In this document: one piece after another, positions 33,276 to 44,861 of the stretch
How positions within the stretch are numbered: position 1 is the first letter of the stretch
Layout: every line of letters begins with the position of its first letter
Assembly: GCA_036924085.1 (NCBI GenBank)
Contig: JAVGWX010000002.1
Span: 53,355,105 to 53,419,104, forward strand
Direction: 5' to 3'
Source of the DNA: Ariolimax columbianus
Lineage: Eukaryota; Mollusca; Gastropoda; Stylommatophora; Arionidae
Length of the DNA stretch: 64,000 bases
The notes under the pieces: model-generated
The model's database searches: none
What the model saw: the letters and a program-made list of their open reading frames with translations, nothing else
Told to the model about the DNA's origin: nothing
Program-made: the position numbers and the translations under genes

Positions 33276-33789
33276 TGATACTTGTAATAGAGCTGTATTG
33301 TGACAATGAGTGAACTTAATATACTCATGTCAGAAACACTTATTTGTGCACAGAATTGGTGCACTTGAGTTCTTGAAACCTGGGCTTATCAGACTTAATA
33401 ATATGCGAGACATATTAGCTAAAAAAGACAAACTTACTAGGCACAGACAGGAAGGAAATGTTGCACAAAATGAAAGTAAAAATCCAATTTCCCCTGAGAT
33501 TCTTGCCCCTGGCCGTTTATGAAAATAATGTTGGCCTTAAACTTTACTCACTCTCATGCACACTCCCCACTCTGGCGGCACTACCATCTATCTGGCTCGT
33601 TGTCTACTAGTTGACTCGTCATTTTCGATCTTGTTGTCCAACGAACAAATTGGACGAGTTGTTATCCCCTTACTGTCGGCATCAAGTTTGTGACGACGAC
33701 GCCATCTTGCATTGGCAAGTAACTCCAGTTGGTCTGGAAGCGGCTGCGGAAATGAAACTTGAGGCTGATAAGGTGGTTTTCTTCTTAAT
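33276..33789. other. Intergenic, no gene seen
   Basis: No recognisable ORF or repeat. It leads into the CAT-type microsatellite. Confidence 0.4.
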
Positions 33790-34340
33790 ATCCTTATCAT
33801 CACCATCATCATCCCCATCATCATCATCACCATTATCACCATCATCATCCCCATCATCATCACCACCATTATCACCATCATCATCACCATCATCATCCCC
33901 ATCATCATCCCCATCATCATCATCCCCATCATCATAATCGCCTTCATCCCCATCATCATCATCACCATCATCATCCCCATCATCATCATCACCATCATCA
34001 TCCCCATCATCATCATCCCCATCATCATAATCGCCTTCATCCCCATCATCATCATCATCGCCTTCATCCCTATCATCATCACCATCATCATCATTGTCTA
34101 CCTCCCCATCATCATCATCATCGTCATCCCCATCATCATCATCATCCCCATCATCATCATCATCATCATCCCCATCATCATCAGCATCATCATCACCATC
34201 ATCGCCTTCATCCCCATCATCATCCCCATCATCATCACCATCATCGCCTTCATCCCCATCATCATCCTCATCATCATCACCATCATCGCCTTCATCCCCA
34301 TCATCATCCCCATCATCATCACCATCATCGCCTTCATCCC

Positions 34341-34372
<32 letters not shown>

Positions 34373-34800
34373 CCATCATCATCACCATCATCATCACCAT
34401 CATCATCCCCATCATCATCACCATCATCATCATCATCATCGCCTTCATCCCCCCATCACCCCCACCACCATCATCATGTTCATCTCCACCATCACCCCCA
34501 TCACCAATATCATCACCGTCATCCCCACCATCACCATCATCATGTTCCTCCACCAATCATCCCCATCACCATTATCACCGTTATCCCCACCATCACCCCC
34601 ATCACCATCATCACCATCATCCCCACCATCACCCCCATCACCACCATCATGTTCCTCCCCACCATCACCTCCATCACCATCATCATGTTCCACCCCACCA
34701 TCACCTCCATCACCATCATCATGTTCCTCCCCACCATCACCCCCATCACAATCATCATGTTCCTCCCCACCATCACCCCCATCACCATTACTCCCCACCC
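33790..34800. repeat. CAT/CCC-rich compound microsatellite, about 1 kb
   Basis: CATCATCATCCCCATCATCA-type sequence with CGCCTTCATC interruptions, grading after 34450 into ACCATCACCCCCATCACCA units. It is strongly pyrimidine/A biased on this strand. Open frames of up to 243 codons in several frames are a by-product of the trinucleotide period. Confidence 0.96.
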
Positions 34801-35294
34801 CCTCATATATATATATATGGTATAGGTAATCACACAGCAGACACTGCCGTCGGACATAACGCGTTGAGAACCTCATTGTACGAGATCTCGATTGTTTTCT
34901 CATGTGGGTAACTAGTATCTTCTTCGTCCTATGGGCTTCCCCAACTTTAATTATTCAGGTACCATTTTACCATCTGGTTACTCTGGAGTATATCGAGAGT
35001 ATAAATTGAATACGGCTCTTTTGCTGCCACATAAAAGATCTTCAACTATTCAGCAACTCAAGCACTAGAAATATAATAATAAGGAAACTATTAACATGCT
35101 TTTTCTTTGTATCGGAAATTGAAATATCAGATAACTTGGAATAAACGTTTTAGGCTTGCTCAGATTTCAAATGTCTTGTACTGACACATGTCGCTTCTTA
35201 CAGTCTAACTGGTGGCTCTCTGACAGTCAACACAGAGTTACTTTTTAGAAACTGGTATGTCATTTCCTTTATTTCTTTTTATTGACAGAGTCAA
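34801..35294. other. Intergenic, no gene seen
   Basis: Short (AT)n at 34805-34818; otherwise nothing recognised. Confidence 0.45.
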
Positions 35295-35600
35295 TGATAT
35301 TCTTCTTCTTCGTCGTCGTTCATCCTGAAAAAGACGGGGTGTTGTAGCTTATAGCGAGGCTGCCTTTCGGCTAGACACATCCGATTTCAGCTACGTTTTT
35401 TTTTCAGTACCTGGTTTGCCTTCCCAATACGATCCCTTTACACACGGCCAGACTGCACTTGTGATTAGTGCCGCATGTTGTGTTTCCAGGGTCTTCTTAT
35501 AGGGGTGGAATGGGCACTTGATCAGCTGTATTTGCTGACTCTGATGCATGTAGCCAGATATGAGTCGCTGACTGCTGTCAAATCAATCAATGCTGTATCT
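35295..35600 (-). mobile_element. Core SINE, unexpanded 33-bp region
   Basis: On the plus strand it starts TTCTTCTTCTTCGTCGTCGT (the tail in reverse), then CCTTTCGGCTAGACACATCC GATTTCAGC (core), then about two diverged 33-bp units (TTTGCTGACTCTGATGCATG, GAGTCGCTGACTGCTGTCAA) and ATGCTGTATCTTCGACCC (5' end). A 47-bp array follows closely. Confidence 0.82.
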
Positions 35601-35631
35601 TCGACCCTAGCTAATTATTTATAAATCTCCT

Positions 35632-35995
35632 CCCTTGTCTCTAACATTCTACAATGGTTGCTTCTGAACAAGTCACCTCTCTTGTCTCTAACATTCTACA
35701 ATGATTACTCCTGAACAAGTCACCTCCCTTGTCTCTAACATTCTACAATGATAACTCCTGAACAAGTCACCTCCCTTGTCTCTAACATTCTACAATGATA
35801 ACTCCTAAACAAGTCACCTCCCTTGTCTCTAACATTCTACAATGATTACTCCTGAACAAGTCCCCTCCCTTGTCTCTAACATTCTACAATGATAACTCTT
35901 AAACAAGTCACCTCCCTTGTCTCTAACATTCTACAATGATTACTCCTGAACAAGTCACCTCCCTTGTCTCTAACATTCTACAATGATTTCTCATT
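35632..35995. repeat. 47-bp minisatellite, about 8 copies
   Basis: The unit TTGTCTCTAACATTCTACAA plus TGATTACTCCTGAACAAGTC ACCTCCC. It starts about 30 bp beyond the 5' end of the neighbouring SINE. Confidence 0.94.
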
Positions 35996-36284
35996 TACGT
36001 CACCATAATTTTGTTAGTTACTTCCCTTGTTTATTTATTATTATTGTTGGATTTGCTGTTGTTGTTTTAACCTTTTTTTTATAACGGTAGCTTCATTCAA
36101 CTACATGCACAGCTATTTTGGGCTATATCAGAGCGCGTCATTAAATAATTAGTATCCAGTGATAAATTAGTATACCGCTGCAAAAACGGAGTTCACAGAG
36201 ATAATAGAACAAACCAGAGGGCTTCATTATAAATGCAATCCACCGCTTCCATTGCTGCTCACATCGTAAAAATATCCTTCTTCT

Positions 36285-37170
36285 TTTTCTTCTTCTTCTC
36301 TCTTCTTCTTCTCCTTCTTCTTCTTCTTCGTTCGTATTCAAACTCTACCTACCAAGGCCTGAAAAATCGCCCTGCAAGTAGCATGCAGAATGTCGTAGCT
36401 TACAGCTTGATTGCGATATTTGTACCCCTTCGGTCGAACACATCCGACTTCAGCATAACATTGGTGTGTACCGGGTGAGCCTGTCCTCTTCAATCCCTTC
36501 TCCTTAGCCAGTCAGCCCAGTTGCAGCCTGTTATCCAGGATTACCACTTGGCGATAGCAGTCACCTTTGGGTCGCTGGTCCTGGCGATAGCAGTCACCTT
36601 TGGGTCGCTGGTCCTGGCGATAGCAGTCACCTTTGGGTCGCTGGTCCTGGCGATAGCAGTCACCTTTGGGTCGCTGGTCCTGGCGATAGCAGTCACCTTT
36701 GGGTCGCTGGTCCTGGCGAAAGCAGTCTCCTTTGGGTCGCTAGTCCTGGCGATAGCAGTCACCTTTGGGTCGCTAGCCCTGGCGAAAGCAGTCAGCTCTG
36801 GCTAGTTGGCCCTAACGATAGCGTTCAGCTTTGTGTGGCTGGCCCTGGCGATAGCAGTCAGCTTTGGCTCGCTGGCCCTGGCGATAGCAGTCAGCTTTGG
36901 CTCGCTGGCCCTGGCGATAGCAATCAGTTTTGGGTCGCTGGTCCTGGCGATAGCAGTCAGCTTTGGGTCGCTGGTCCTGGCGATAGCAGTCAGCTTTGGG
37001 TCGCTGGTCCTGGCGATAGCAGTCAGCTTTGGGTCGCTGGTCCTGGCGATAGCAGTCAGCTTTGGGTCGCTGGTCCTGGCGATAGCAGTCAGCTTTGGCT
37101 CGCTGGCCCTGGCGATAGCAATCAGTTTTGGGTCGCTGGTAGTTACAGCTCATGCACTACTCAGCCTCTT
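36285..37170 (-). mobile_element. Core SINE carrying an expanded 33-bp array
   Basis: Plus-strand order: TTCTTCTTCTTCTTCGTTCG (tail), ACCTACCAAGGCCTG, GCTTACAGCTTGATTGCGAT ATTTG, CCTTCGGTCGAACACATCCG ACTTCAGC (core), TCCTTAGCCAGTCAGCC, GCAGCCTGTTATCCAGGATT ACCAC, then the array, then GTTACAGCTCATGCACTACT and GCCTC (5' end). This is the 21111-21470 element in reverse, with its two-unit region grown to about 18 units. Confidence 0.88.
36540..37145 (-). repeat. 33-bp array inside SINE, about 18 copies
   Basis: The unit GGGTCGCTGGTCCTGGCGAT AGCAGTCACCTTT, shifting to AGCAGTCAGCTTT after 36840. The open frames with an 11-residue period are artefacts of the array. Confidence 0.95.
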
Positions 37171-37324
37171 CATCCCTAATTATATCCAAAAACACAAGTT
37201 CTAACATTGTTGACCCCTCTTGCTCCGTATTTGCTATTTTCTTTGCCTCGTAATATCTACCTTCTACTTCTAACTCCCTCTTTTGCATCTGTAATCGTTC
37301 TCCCTCGTCCTTAACGTCTATTAT

Positions 37325-38525
37325 CTTCTTCTTCTTTGGCGTTCGTCCTGAACAAGACGATGTGGCGACGTGGCGTAGTTTTCAGAGATGCTGAGATATC
37401 TACGCCTTTCGGCCTGAAATATCCGATCTCGCTGGCTTTTTTGAGGGTTCCAGGTTTGCCTTCCCATTGCTATCCCTATTTCTAGGCCAGACTTACTGCA
37501 CTATTGCAGCCTATTTCCAGGACAACCAATTGGAGGCGGAATATGGGGTTGATCAGCTCTGGTTGACTGACCAGATGCAAGCAGTCAGCTATGAGTCACT
37601 GACCATAATGCAAGAATCCAGCTATGAGTCACTGACCCTGATGCAAGTATCCACCAATGAACTGGTGACCTTGAATCAAGTACTCATCTTTGCGTCGCTG
37701 ACTGATCTAAGTACTCATCTATGCGTCGCTGACTGATCTAAGTATCCATCAATGAGTCGCTGACTGATTTAATTATCCATCTATGAGTCACTGACTGATC
37801 TAAGTATCTAGCTATGAGTCGCTGACCCTGATGCAAGTATCCAGCTATGAGTCGCTGACCCTGATGCAAGTATCCAGCTATGAGTCGCTGACTGATTTAA
37901 GTATCCAACTGAGTATCTGACCCTGATGCAAGTATCCAGCTATGAGTCGCTGACTCTGATACAAGAAGTCAGCTATTAGTCTCTGACCATGATTCAAGTA
38001 TCCAGCTGTGAGTCACTGACCATGATGCAAGTATCCAGCTATGAGTAGCTGACCCTGATGCAAGTATCCACCAATGAACCGCTGACCCTGAATCAAGTAT
38101 TTCTCTATGCGTCGCTGACTGATCTAAGTATCCATCTGTGAGTCGCTGACCCTGATGCAAGTATCCAGTTATGAGTTGCTGACCCTGATGCAATTATCCA
38201 GCTATGAGTCACTAAGCCTCATGCAAGTATCCAGCTATGAGTCGCTGACCCTGATGCAAGTATCCAGGAATGAGTCGCTGATCCTGATGCAAGTATCCAG
38301 GTATGAGTCGCTGACCCTGATGCAAGTATCCAGCTATGAGTCGCTGACCCTGATGCAAGTATCCAGCTATGAGTCGCTGACCCTGATGCAAGTATCCCGC
38401 TATGAGTCACTGAGCCTCATGCAAGTATCCAGGAATGAGTCGCTGATCCTGATGCAAGTATCCAGGTATGAGTCGCTGACTACTGTCAGCTCATTCACTG
38501 CTGCATCTTCGGCCTCTGGCTCCAT
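37325..38525 (-). mobile_element. Core SINE carrying the longest 33-bp array
   Basis: Starts TTCTTCTTCTTTGGCGTTCG (tail), then CCTTTCGGCCTGAAATATCC GATCTCGCTGGC (diverged core), GGTTTGCCTTCCCATTGCTA, GCAGCCTATTTCCAGGACAA CC, the array, and TCATTCACTGCTGCATCTTC GGCCTCTGGCTC (5' end). Confidence 0.85.
37575..38490 (-). repeat. 33-bp array inside SINE, about 27 copies
   Basis: The unit GAGTCGCTGACCCTGATGCA AGTATCCAGCTAT with many variants (ACTGATCTAAGTATCCATC, TCATGCAAGTATCC) and some shortened units near 37690-37900. Confidence 0.93.
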
Positions 38526-38584
38526 CTGTTACATCCTTCGTTTCATTTCTTAACTCCCTTGTCTCCCACGTTAAGGTGATCCTT

Positions 38585-39440
38585 AAAGCAGGATATGGAG
38601 TCTACATACTGCATCCAGACAGAACATCTGATGAGGTGTTTGATGCCTCTGGGGAGATATATCAGCATTGGAAGTAGCTCTGTGCCACTTGACGAATGTA
38701 TTTGTTGCTTTACTGTTGAAAGTCCAAAGCATCGTAATCTTTACAGACTCCTTCTCTGCATTACAAGCGTCGAATGATGGTCGTCATTGTAAGTCTGAAC
38801 TTACCCAGATATTCCTAGATGCTAACCAACTTCTCACATTCTGTGAAGTCAGAATAGTTATACAATGGATCCCTGGTCACTCGAATACATATGGCAATGA
38901 CAAGACAGACATACTGGCTAAGAAGGGATCAAGTCAAGAACAACAATACTCACTAACAATCATACAGACAGTCAAACAACTATTGAAGACTGCGAACAAA
39001 ACAACTACTGAAGACTGCGAACAAAGAGTCCTGGTGGAATAGATGGGCAACGGGGAATATTAGGGGAGAAATCTACAAACACATGGCCGTCCCAAATCCC
39101 AAAGGCAACATCAACCTCCTGAAAAAGAAAGATCAAAGCACAATTTTCCGATTTCGCTTTTAACAACATACAATTTAACAGTGACTTCAACAGAATCCAA
39201 CCAGAACATACTCCAGCGTGCTGGCTGTGCACATACCCCTATGAAAGTGTTGAGAGCGCCTTTTTTTTAATGTCTGGCGCTTGACGGTGTTAGAAAAAAG
39301 CATCTTCTCCGAGACTAGACGAATGGAACACTTTGCACGCAACTAAACAACAGCTCACCAACATTTACAGATTCCACAATATGGCATTGGGCCAAAGGTA
39401 AGAGCCCACAGGCCGCTGGATCAATAATGAACCAAACAAA
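38585..39440 (+). pseudogene. LINE RNase H and C-terminal knuckle fragment
   Basis: The plus strand shows AGYGVYILHPDRTSDEVFDA (about 38590), FTDSFSALQAS (38742, catalytic Asp), VIQWIPGHSNTYGNDKTDIL (38857, with His and Asp), then the post-RNase H region DQSTIFRFRF, NRIQPEHTPACWLCTYPYES (about 39190-39245) and RLDEWNTLHAT with NIYRFHNMALGQR (about 39315-39400). Frameshifts separate the blocks. The RT part is absent. It belongs to an RNase H-bearing LINE; clade not determined. Confidence 0.83.
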
Positions 39441-39754
39441 CCACGTTATATCTGGCTAATACTGAATACAAGTTTAAATTTGTTGCTACTCAATTTTCAT
39501 GTTACATTCCTTGTCTCACATGTTACCTGGCTTGTCTTCCACATTAAATCCTACTAATGCCGAATACGACACTGAGCTTCTCCCCTTGTCAGACTCAATC
39601 TTTATTTACTGTATATCATCATCTCATAACCACTTCTAGGATCAAGTGTTACAGATTACATGTCATTAATTATCTGTCCTTTGTTTAGTTTGGGCTGGAT
39701 ATCTTCATATCTGTCTTGCCTTCCTTGACAGTGAGAATTGTTCTGTTCTGGACC
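39441..39754. other. Intergenic, no gene seen
   Basis: CTTGTCT-containing stretches at 39505-39540 weakly resemble the 47-bp array unit. Confidence 0.35.
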
Positions 39755-39872
39755 ATAATGTTCTCGTCTGTTCTATTCTGTTCTCGTCTGTTCTATTCTG
39801 TTCTCGTTTGTTCTATTCTGTTCCCGTCTGTTCTATTCTGTTCTCGTCTGTTCTCGTCTGTTCTGTATTATT
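39755..39872. repeat. 20-bp minisatellite, about 5-6 copies
   Basis: The unit TTCTATTCTGTTCTCGTCTG is repeated with minor changes. Confidence 0.9.
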
Positions 39873-40074
39873 CTGAGACTAAGAATCGACTTCACTGCAC
39901 CCCATAGGTGCTGAGTCTCTCTCAGTAAATAGTGAAAGGTGGGGATACCGATGATTCTTGTAGTTCGTTGGTTATACACACTTCTGTTTTATCCTCCCCT
40001 GTGCCTTACTCTGCTCGAATCTCGTTTTGATTAAAGTTGCGCAGTCTGTGAATTGCTGATTCCTCTGTTGATAT

Positions 40075-40395
40075 CATCAAACATACGGCCATTTGCTAAA
40101 CTTGATAATATCATCCTTATCCATATCTAGTGTTCCCGTAACAGGTGAAATTGTAGCCAGGATGACAAGTCTTTCGTTGCACTGACCCCAGCATAACTGT
40201 GACAGTAAATTCTCACCAGCCCCTGGACAGTCGCTGCCTCTACATCTGCCAACCACTCGTGCCACAATAGCCTTTTGAAGTAAGAACTGATAATCTGTCA
40301 CGATAACTGGCATTGTTAAAATGGTCTCAGATAACCAACTGACCAGAGTTGAGGTCACTTTCTGCATCTTTATGCCCATGCAATAGTTTGTTATT
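40075..40395 (-). pseudogene. LINE RNase H fragment
   Basis: The minus strand reads QKVTSTLVSWLSETILTMPV and IVTDYQFLLQKAI (catalytic Asp), then a decayed stretch and GTLDMDKDDIIKF. The order parallels the RNase H region at 53820-54090 (EVTSALKWISET, VIVTDAQAVLQKV, GTLVMDRSDILKL), so both come from the same LINE family. One frameshift is likely in the middle, where the His and Asp of the C-terminal motif should be. Confidence 0.75.
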
Positions 40396-40599
40396 ATGTA
40401 TTCCCCACTCCACTCAGCAACTTCGTGGTTTCTAACTCTAGCTGATAGTACAACCTGATATCGTCTAACGTAGTACCGGTCTATTGATGTATGTATATAT
40501 AAAGTCTACTATCCTGAGGGATATCACTTATCACCTTCTAAACACCGAGCTCTGCTGTCCGACTGCATTCCTTGTCGGCGGTTATGATGACGCTGTAGA

Positions 40600-41480
40600 A
40601 ATCTGTCATTCTAACATCAGTGTAAACAGATTCTTTCATCTTAACTACTGCTCCAACTGTGGACATCTGTCATTCTAACATCAGAGTAGACATATTCTTT
40701 CATCTTGACTACTGCTCCAACTGTGGACATCTGTCATTCTAACATCAGATTAGACATATTCTTTCATCTTGACTACTGCTCCAACTGTGGACATCTGTCA
40801 TTCTAACATCAGTGTAGACATATTCTTTCATCTTGACTACTGCTCCAACTGTGGACATCTGTCATTCTAACATCAGCGTAGACATATTATTTCATCTTGA
40901 CTACTGCTCCAACTGTGGACATCTGTCATTCTAACATCAGTGTAGACATATTCTTTCATCTTGACTACTGCTCCAACTGTGGACATCTGTCATTCTAACA
41001 TCAGCGTAGACATATTCTTTCATCTTGACTACTGCTCCAACTGTGGACATCTGTCATTCTAACATCAGCGTAGACATATTCTTTCATCTTGACTACTGCT
41101 CCAACTGTGGACATCTGTCATTCTAACATCAGTGTAGACATATTCTTTCATCTTGACTACTGCTCCAACTGTGGACATCTGTCATTCTAACATCAGCGTA
41201 GACATATTCTTTCATCTTGACTACTGCTCCAACTGTGGACATCTGTCATTCTAACATCAGCGTAGACATATTCTTTCATCTTGACTACTGCTCCAACTGT
41301 GGACATCTGTCATTCTAACATCAGTGTAGACATATTCTTTCATCTTGACTACCGTCCCAACTATAGTAACCTGCCATCCTATCATAATTGTAGACAGATT
41401 CTTTTCTCTTGACTACCGTCCAATCTGTAGTAACCTGTCATTCTATCATAATTGTAGACATATTATTTTCTGTTGACTAC
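40600..41480. repeat. 64-bp minisatellite, about 13 copies
   Basis: The unit GTCATTCTAACATCAGTGTA, GACATATTCTTTCATCTTGA, CTACTGCTCCAACTGTGGAC, ATCT. The period was measured from 40605 to 40669. Most copies are nearly identical, with a GTG/GCG variant, and the last two copies after 41350 are diverged. Confidence 0.95.
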
Positions 41481-41503
41481 CGTGTTACCTGTTGTGTTGA
41501 TTT

Positions 41504-41506
<3 letters not shown>

Positions 41507-41540
<34 letters not shown>
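41507..41540. repeat. (CT)n microsatellite
   Basis: About 34 bp of CT dinucleotides just upstream of a SINE. Confidence 0.93.
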
Positions 41541-41542
<2 letters not shown>

Positions 41543-41559
41543 GTCAGTTACCCATTCAC

Positions 41560-41765
41560 AGCTGGACACTTTCTTTAAATATAAACAATTAGACAACCAA
41601 GTATCAAACTTCCGGGTTCGATTCCCACTTGTGTCCAGTTTGGCAGACTCTGGTTTTTTTTTCGGGCTAATGGTCCTCCACGTACGGAAAGTAATGACAA
41701 CCTACCGTACTGCACACTTGCCAAGAAACTTATAACAGCCAATAGGTGGCGGTTGTAAGAAGCTA
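41560..41765 (+). mobile_element. tRNA-derived SINE, family B copy 2
   Basis: CCGGGTTCGATTCCCACTTG (B box), TGTCCAGTTTGGCAGA, CCACGTACGGAAAGTAATGA, CTACCGTACTGCACACTTGC, AAGAAACTTATAACAGCC and GGTGGCGGTTGTAAGAAGC, matching the copy at 32865-33092 in the opposite orientation. The A-box region is degraded. Confidence 0.85.
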
Positions 41766-41909
41766 CGTTCTGTAAAAGGACATTCGACTTACTTACTTAA
41801 ATGCAAAATAGAAAACCTACTTTATGACCAACAGATCTTCGTTAGTCACATAGATCAATACAGGTGAGACTAACTAACCTAAAGACCTTTATGTTGTAAT
41901 ATTGCTCTT

Positions 41910-42350
41910 GTTTGTCCATCGTTTCCGAAGAGGACCACATTGTCAGCTGTCAATCCTGGACTGAGTTGGTAGGTGGCTGATCAAACCAATTCGATCCCGA
42001 AAGCGTCGGTCACACTGAGGGCAGAAAAACACTGTCTAGCCATCAGACGGAGGCAACTCGTCTCTTGTCTTTTGTGTCGCTAGTCTCCGTACAGCGTCCT
42101 TGATTCTTGCTAGCTCCATATGTGTCGTGCCAGAAGAGATTTTCCTACGTCTGGCAGAGCGATCAGCATCAATGTGCTCCCAATTATCAGGGTCAATGTC
42201 GCAGTTCTTCAGTGAGTCTTTCAGTGTCTTTCTGGCGTTTTATTTGGCCACCGCGAGCGAGCTTGCCTGACTCAAGCTCGCCATATAATGTTTCTTTTGG
42301 AAGTTGTCGTTTTTTGCGTCTGTGCCCAATCAAACCTGTACTACAGTTGT
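41910..42350 (-). pseudogene. RTE-like LINE 3' end
   Basis: The minus strand contains LPKETLYGELESGKLARGG (about 42290) and then decayed blocks (ATLTLIIGSTLMLIA, CFSALSVTDAF) that correspond in shifted frames to the tail and the C-terminal Cys/His finger often found in RTE-type LINEs. It is heavily decayed; compare 56105-56835. Confidence 0.65.
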
Positions 42351-42534
42351 TTCTGCTTATATTTACATTTGACATTTTTGTTTTTTTATACGTTTACCTT
42401 TCTGTGATTGAATGAACATCTCTTTGATCTACCGTCCTCGTATTTGTGATTACATCAGGACTTGTTAGCCAGCATTATGTTTATTTTTCTGCCTGACTAG
42501 CTATTCTAACGGAAGGATATATTTTCTTTATTGT

Positions 42535-43015
42535 GTTGTTTGCTAATGAAGTATATTTCTATACTGTACTATATATTTTTCTATATTGTACTGTGCATTT
42601 ATCTATATTGTACTGTATATTCTTCTGTAAAATACTGTGCATTTTTATATAATGTGTGTAATTTTTCTATATTGTACTGTACATTTTTATTTATTGCACT
42701 GTGTATTTTTCTATACCATACTGTATATGTTTTTGTAAAATACTGTCTATTGTTATATACTGTAGTGTTTATCTGTCTATATTGTACTGCGTATTTTCCT
42801 AACCTGCACCGTGTATTTTTCTTTATTCTGTTGTGTATTTTTCTATGCTGTAGTGTGTATTTGTATATATTGTACTGTTTATTTGAATATATTGTACTGT
42901 GTTTTTTCTATGCTACAGTGTGTATTTTTCAATACTGTAATGTGTATTTTTCTATATTGTACTGTGTATTTGTATATACTGTACTGTGTATTTTCTATAC
43001 TGTATTGTTTATCGA
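42535..43015. repeat. Degenerate T-rich tandem repeat
   Basis: Irregular units of about 22-33 bp built on TATTGTACTGTGTATTTTTC. The 170-codon frame through it has a Cys/Tyr-rich repeat and is not credible as a gene. Confidence 0.85.
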
Positions 43016-43639
43016 CAATTTGTCATATGCTGATATGACATAATGACAATGGGATGTGATGATATGATATGAGGAATATGAGCATACCATGATAATAATA
43101 CGTTACGAGGATAATGGACATATGATAATATGATTTAAAAATAATGGGCGCATCATAATACAACATGAAGCAGGATGCAGGATTTCAATATTATTTTCAA
43201 CCTGTTTGAGCGCTAGACTAGGCATGCTCAAACGTATTGAGTTCACTTGAAGATCCCATTCATTGCTCACAAACAACATTATTTACACGTCAGATTAACC
43301 GTGAAGACACGTGTCCTGTGATTGGTTCTGTTTTTTCAACTAAACATCGCTCTAGGATTCCAGATATCTGTCAGCGTATAACAAGCGGACAAGCTAATCA
43401 GCACTAAAAACCATGATTTATCGAGGGTTATCTGCGAAATATATTATGATTGTTGGTTAGAGAGCCCCGGCCAAGTTCTGCTTAACTACAACCAGGTACT
43501 ACAGTTGCCCGCCCACACAACGCTCTCAAGTTTGCCTCTCAACTCTGACACTTAAGACGTATGCCTACGTGTTATTTATCAATCAAACTTAAATGGAATA
43601 AATAGAAAAAGAAATGGAACTTACATTGTTAATTGGCTT
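43016..43639. other. Intergenic, no gene seen
   Basis: Begins with ATGATATGA-like simple sequence to about 43160; otherwise unique-looking without ORFs. Confidence 0.45.
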
Positions 43640-44395
43640 GGCTTCGTTTGTTCTCAACCTCCCTCTACCAAACCATAAAAAGAGCTTAAGTAGCAGAATG
43701 TAGTCCAGAGAATGAAATGCGTTGTGTCGTAGTTTACAGATTGACTGCGAAATGTGTGCCTTTTGGTCCACACATCCGACTTCAGTAAGCATTGTTTGTG
43801 TACCGGTTTAGCATTCCCTCTTCGATCCCTTCTCCTTAGCCAGTCTGCTCTGTTGCAGCCTGTTATCCAGGATCACCACGTGGAGGTGTAGAAGGGTCTT
43901 GGCAGCTCTGGTTCGCTGGCCCTGACGCTAGCAGTCAGCTATGGTTCGCTGGCCCTGACGCTAGCAGTCAGCTCTGGTTCGCTGGCCCTGACGCTAGCAG
44001 TCAGCTATGGTTCGCTGGCCCTGACGCTAGCAGTCAGCTATGGTTCGCTGGCCCTGACGCTAGCAGTCAGCTATGGTTCGCTGGCCCTGACGCTAGCAGT
44101 CAGCTCTGGTTCGCTGGCCCTGACGCTAGCAGTCAGCTATGGTTCGCTGGCCCTGACGCTAGCAGTCAGCTATGGGTCGCTGGCCCTGACGCTAGCAGTC
44201 AGCTCTGGTTCGCTGGCCCTGACGCTAGCAGTCAGCTATGGGTCGCTGGCCCTGACGCTAGCAGTCAGCTCTGGTTCGCTGGCCCTGACGCTAGCAGTCA
44301 GCTCTGGTTCGCTGGCCCTGACGCTAACAGTCAGCTATGGGTCTCTGGCCCTGACGCTAGCAGTCAGCTATGGGTCGCTGACCCCATTGTTACTT
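43640..44395 (-). mobile_element. Core SINE with cleanest 33-bp array
   Basis: Plus-strand order: CGTTTGTTCTCAACCTCCCT, GTTGTGTCGTAGTTTACAGA TTG, CACACATCCGACTTCAGTAA GC (core), GTGTACCGGTTTAGC, GATCCCTTCTCCTTAGCCAG TCTG, GCAGCCTGTTATCCAGGATC ACCACGTGGAGGTGTAG, AAGGGTCTTGGCAGCTCTGG, then the array. It is the best match to the 21111-21470 element in reverse. The (TTC)n tail is lost here and the 5' end beyond the array is short or absent. Confidence 0.88.
43905..44390 (-). repeat. 33-bp array inside SINE, about 15 copies
   Basis: The unit GGTTCGCTGGCCCTGACGCT AGCAGTCAGCTAT with GGTT/GGGT and CTAT/CTCT variants. It is almost identical to the single seed unit in the SINE at 21111-21470. Confidence 0.96.
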
Positions 44396-44661
44396 GATTC
44401 ATTTGCCCTTTCGTTCCAAGGGAAGCATAGGGCCACTACTACAGCTGACCCTTTTACAGGAAGCCTGTACGCGAGAGTTTGGGATGACGACATTGTAGCA
44501 ACGGTGTTAGGTTATGAGGTTGATGGTTTTTTAGTAGCCTATTACGGCGTGCTTGGGAGGTTACCGTGGATCTATTCTTTTGCAGTATTATACATGCATT
44601 AACCAGACGAAACCGGTTACGAACAATAGGTCGCATTAGGGAATTCGAAAACGAAATAGAC

Positions 44662-44800
44662 ATCAGACTTACTGACTCACTGACTCACTGACTCACAGAC
44701 TTACTGAATCACTGACTTACTGACTCACAGACTTACTGACTCACTGACTTACTGACTCACAGACTTACTGACTCACTGACTCACTGACTCACTTACTGAC
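44662..44800. repeat. ACTGACTC-type short tandem repeat
   Basis: Alternating CTTACTGACTCACTGACTCA and CAGA blocks. Confidence 0.92.
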
Positions 44801-44861
44801 TGGCTGATTTTACAGGTAACAAGAACTACAGAAATTATAATAATTACGAGCACATAGCTGA

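Noticed and set aside
34094..34825. Ser/Pro-rich 243-codon frame
   Set aside because: Translation of a CAT/CCC microsatellite; several frames are open on both strands.
36521..37204. Possible repeat-containing precursor proteins (11-residue repeats)
   Set aside because: The period comes from the 33-bp SINE array; both strands are open and there is no signal sequence or cleavage motif.
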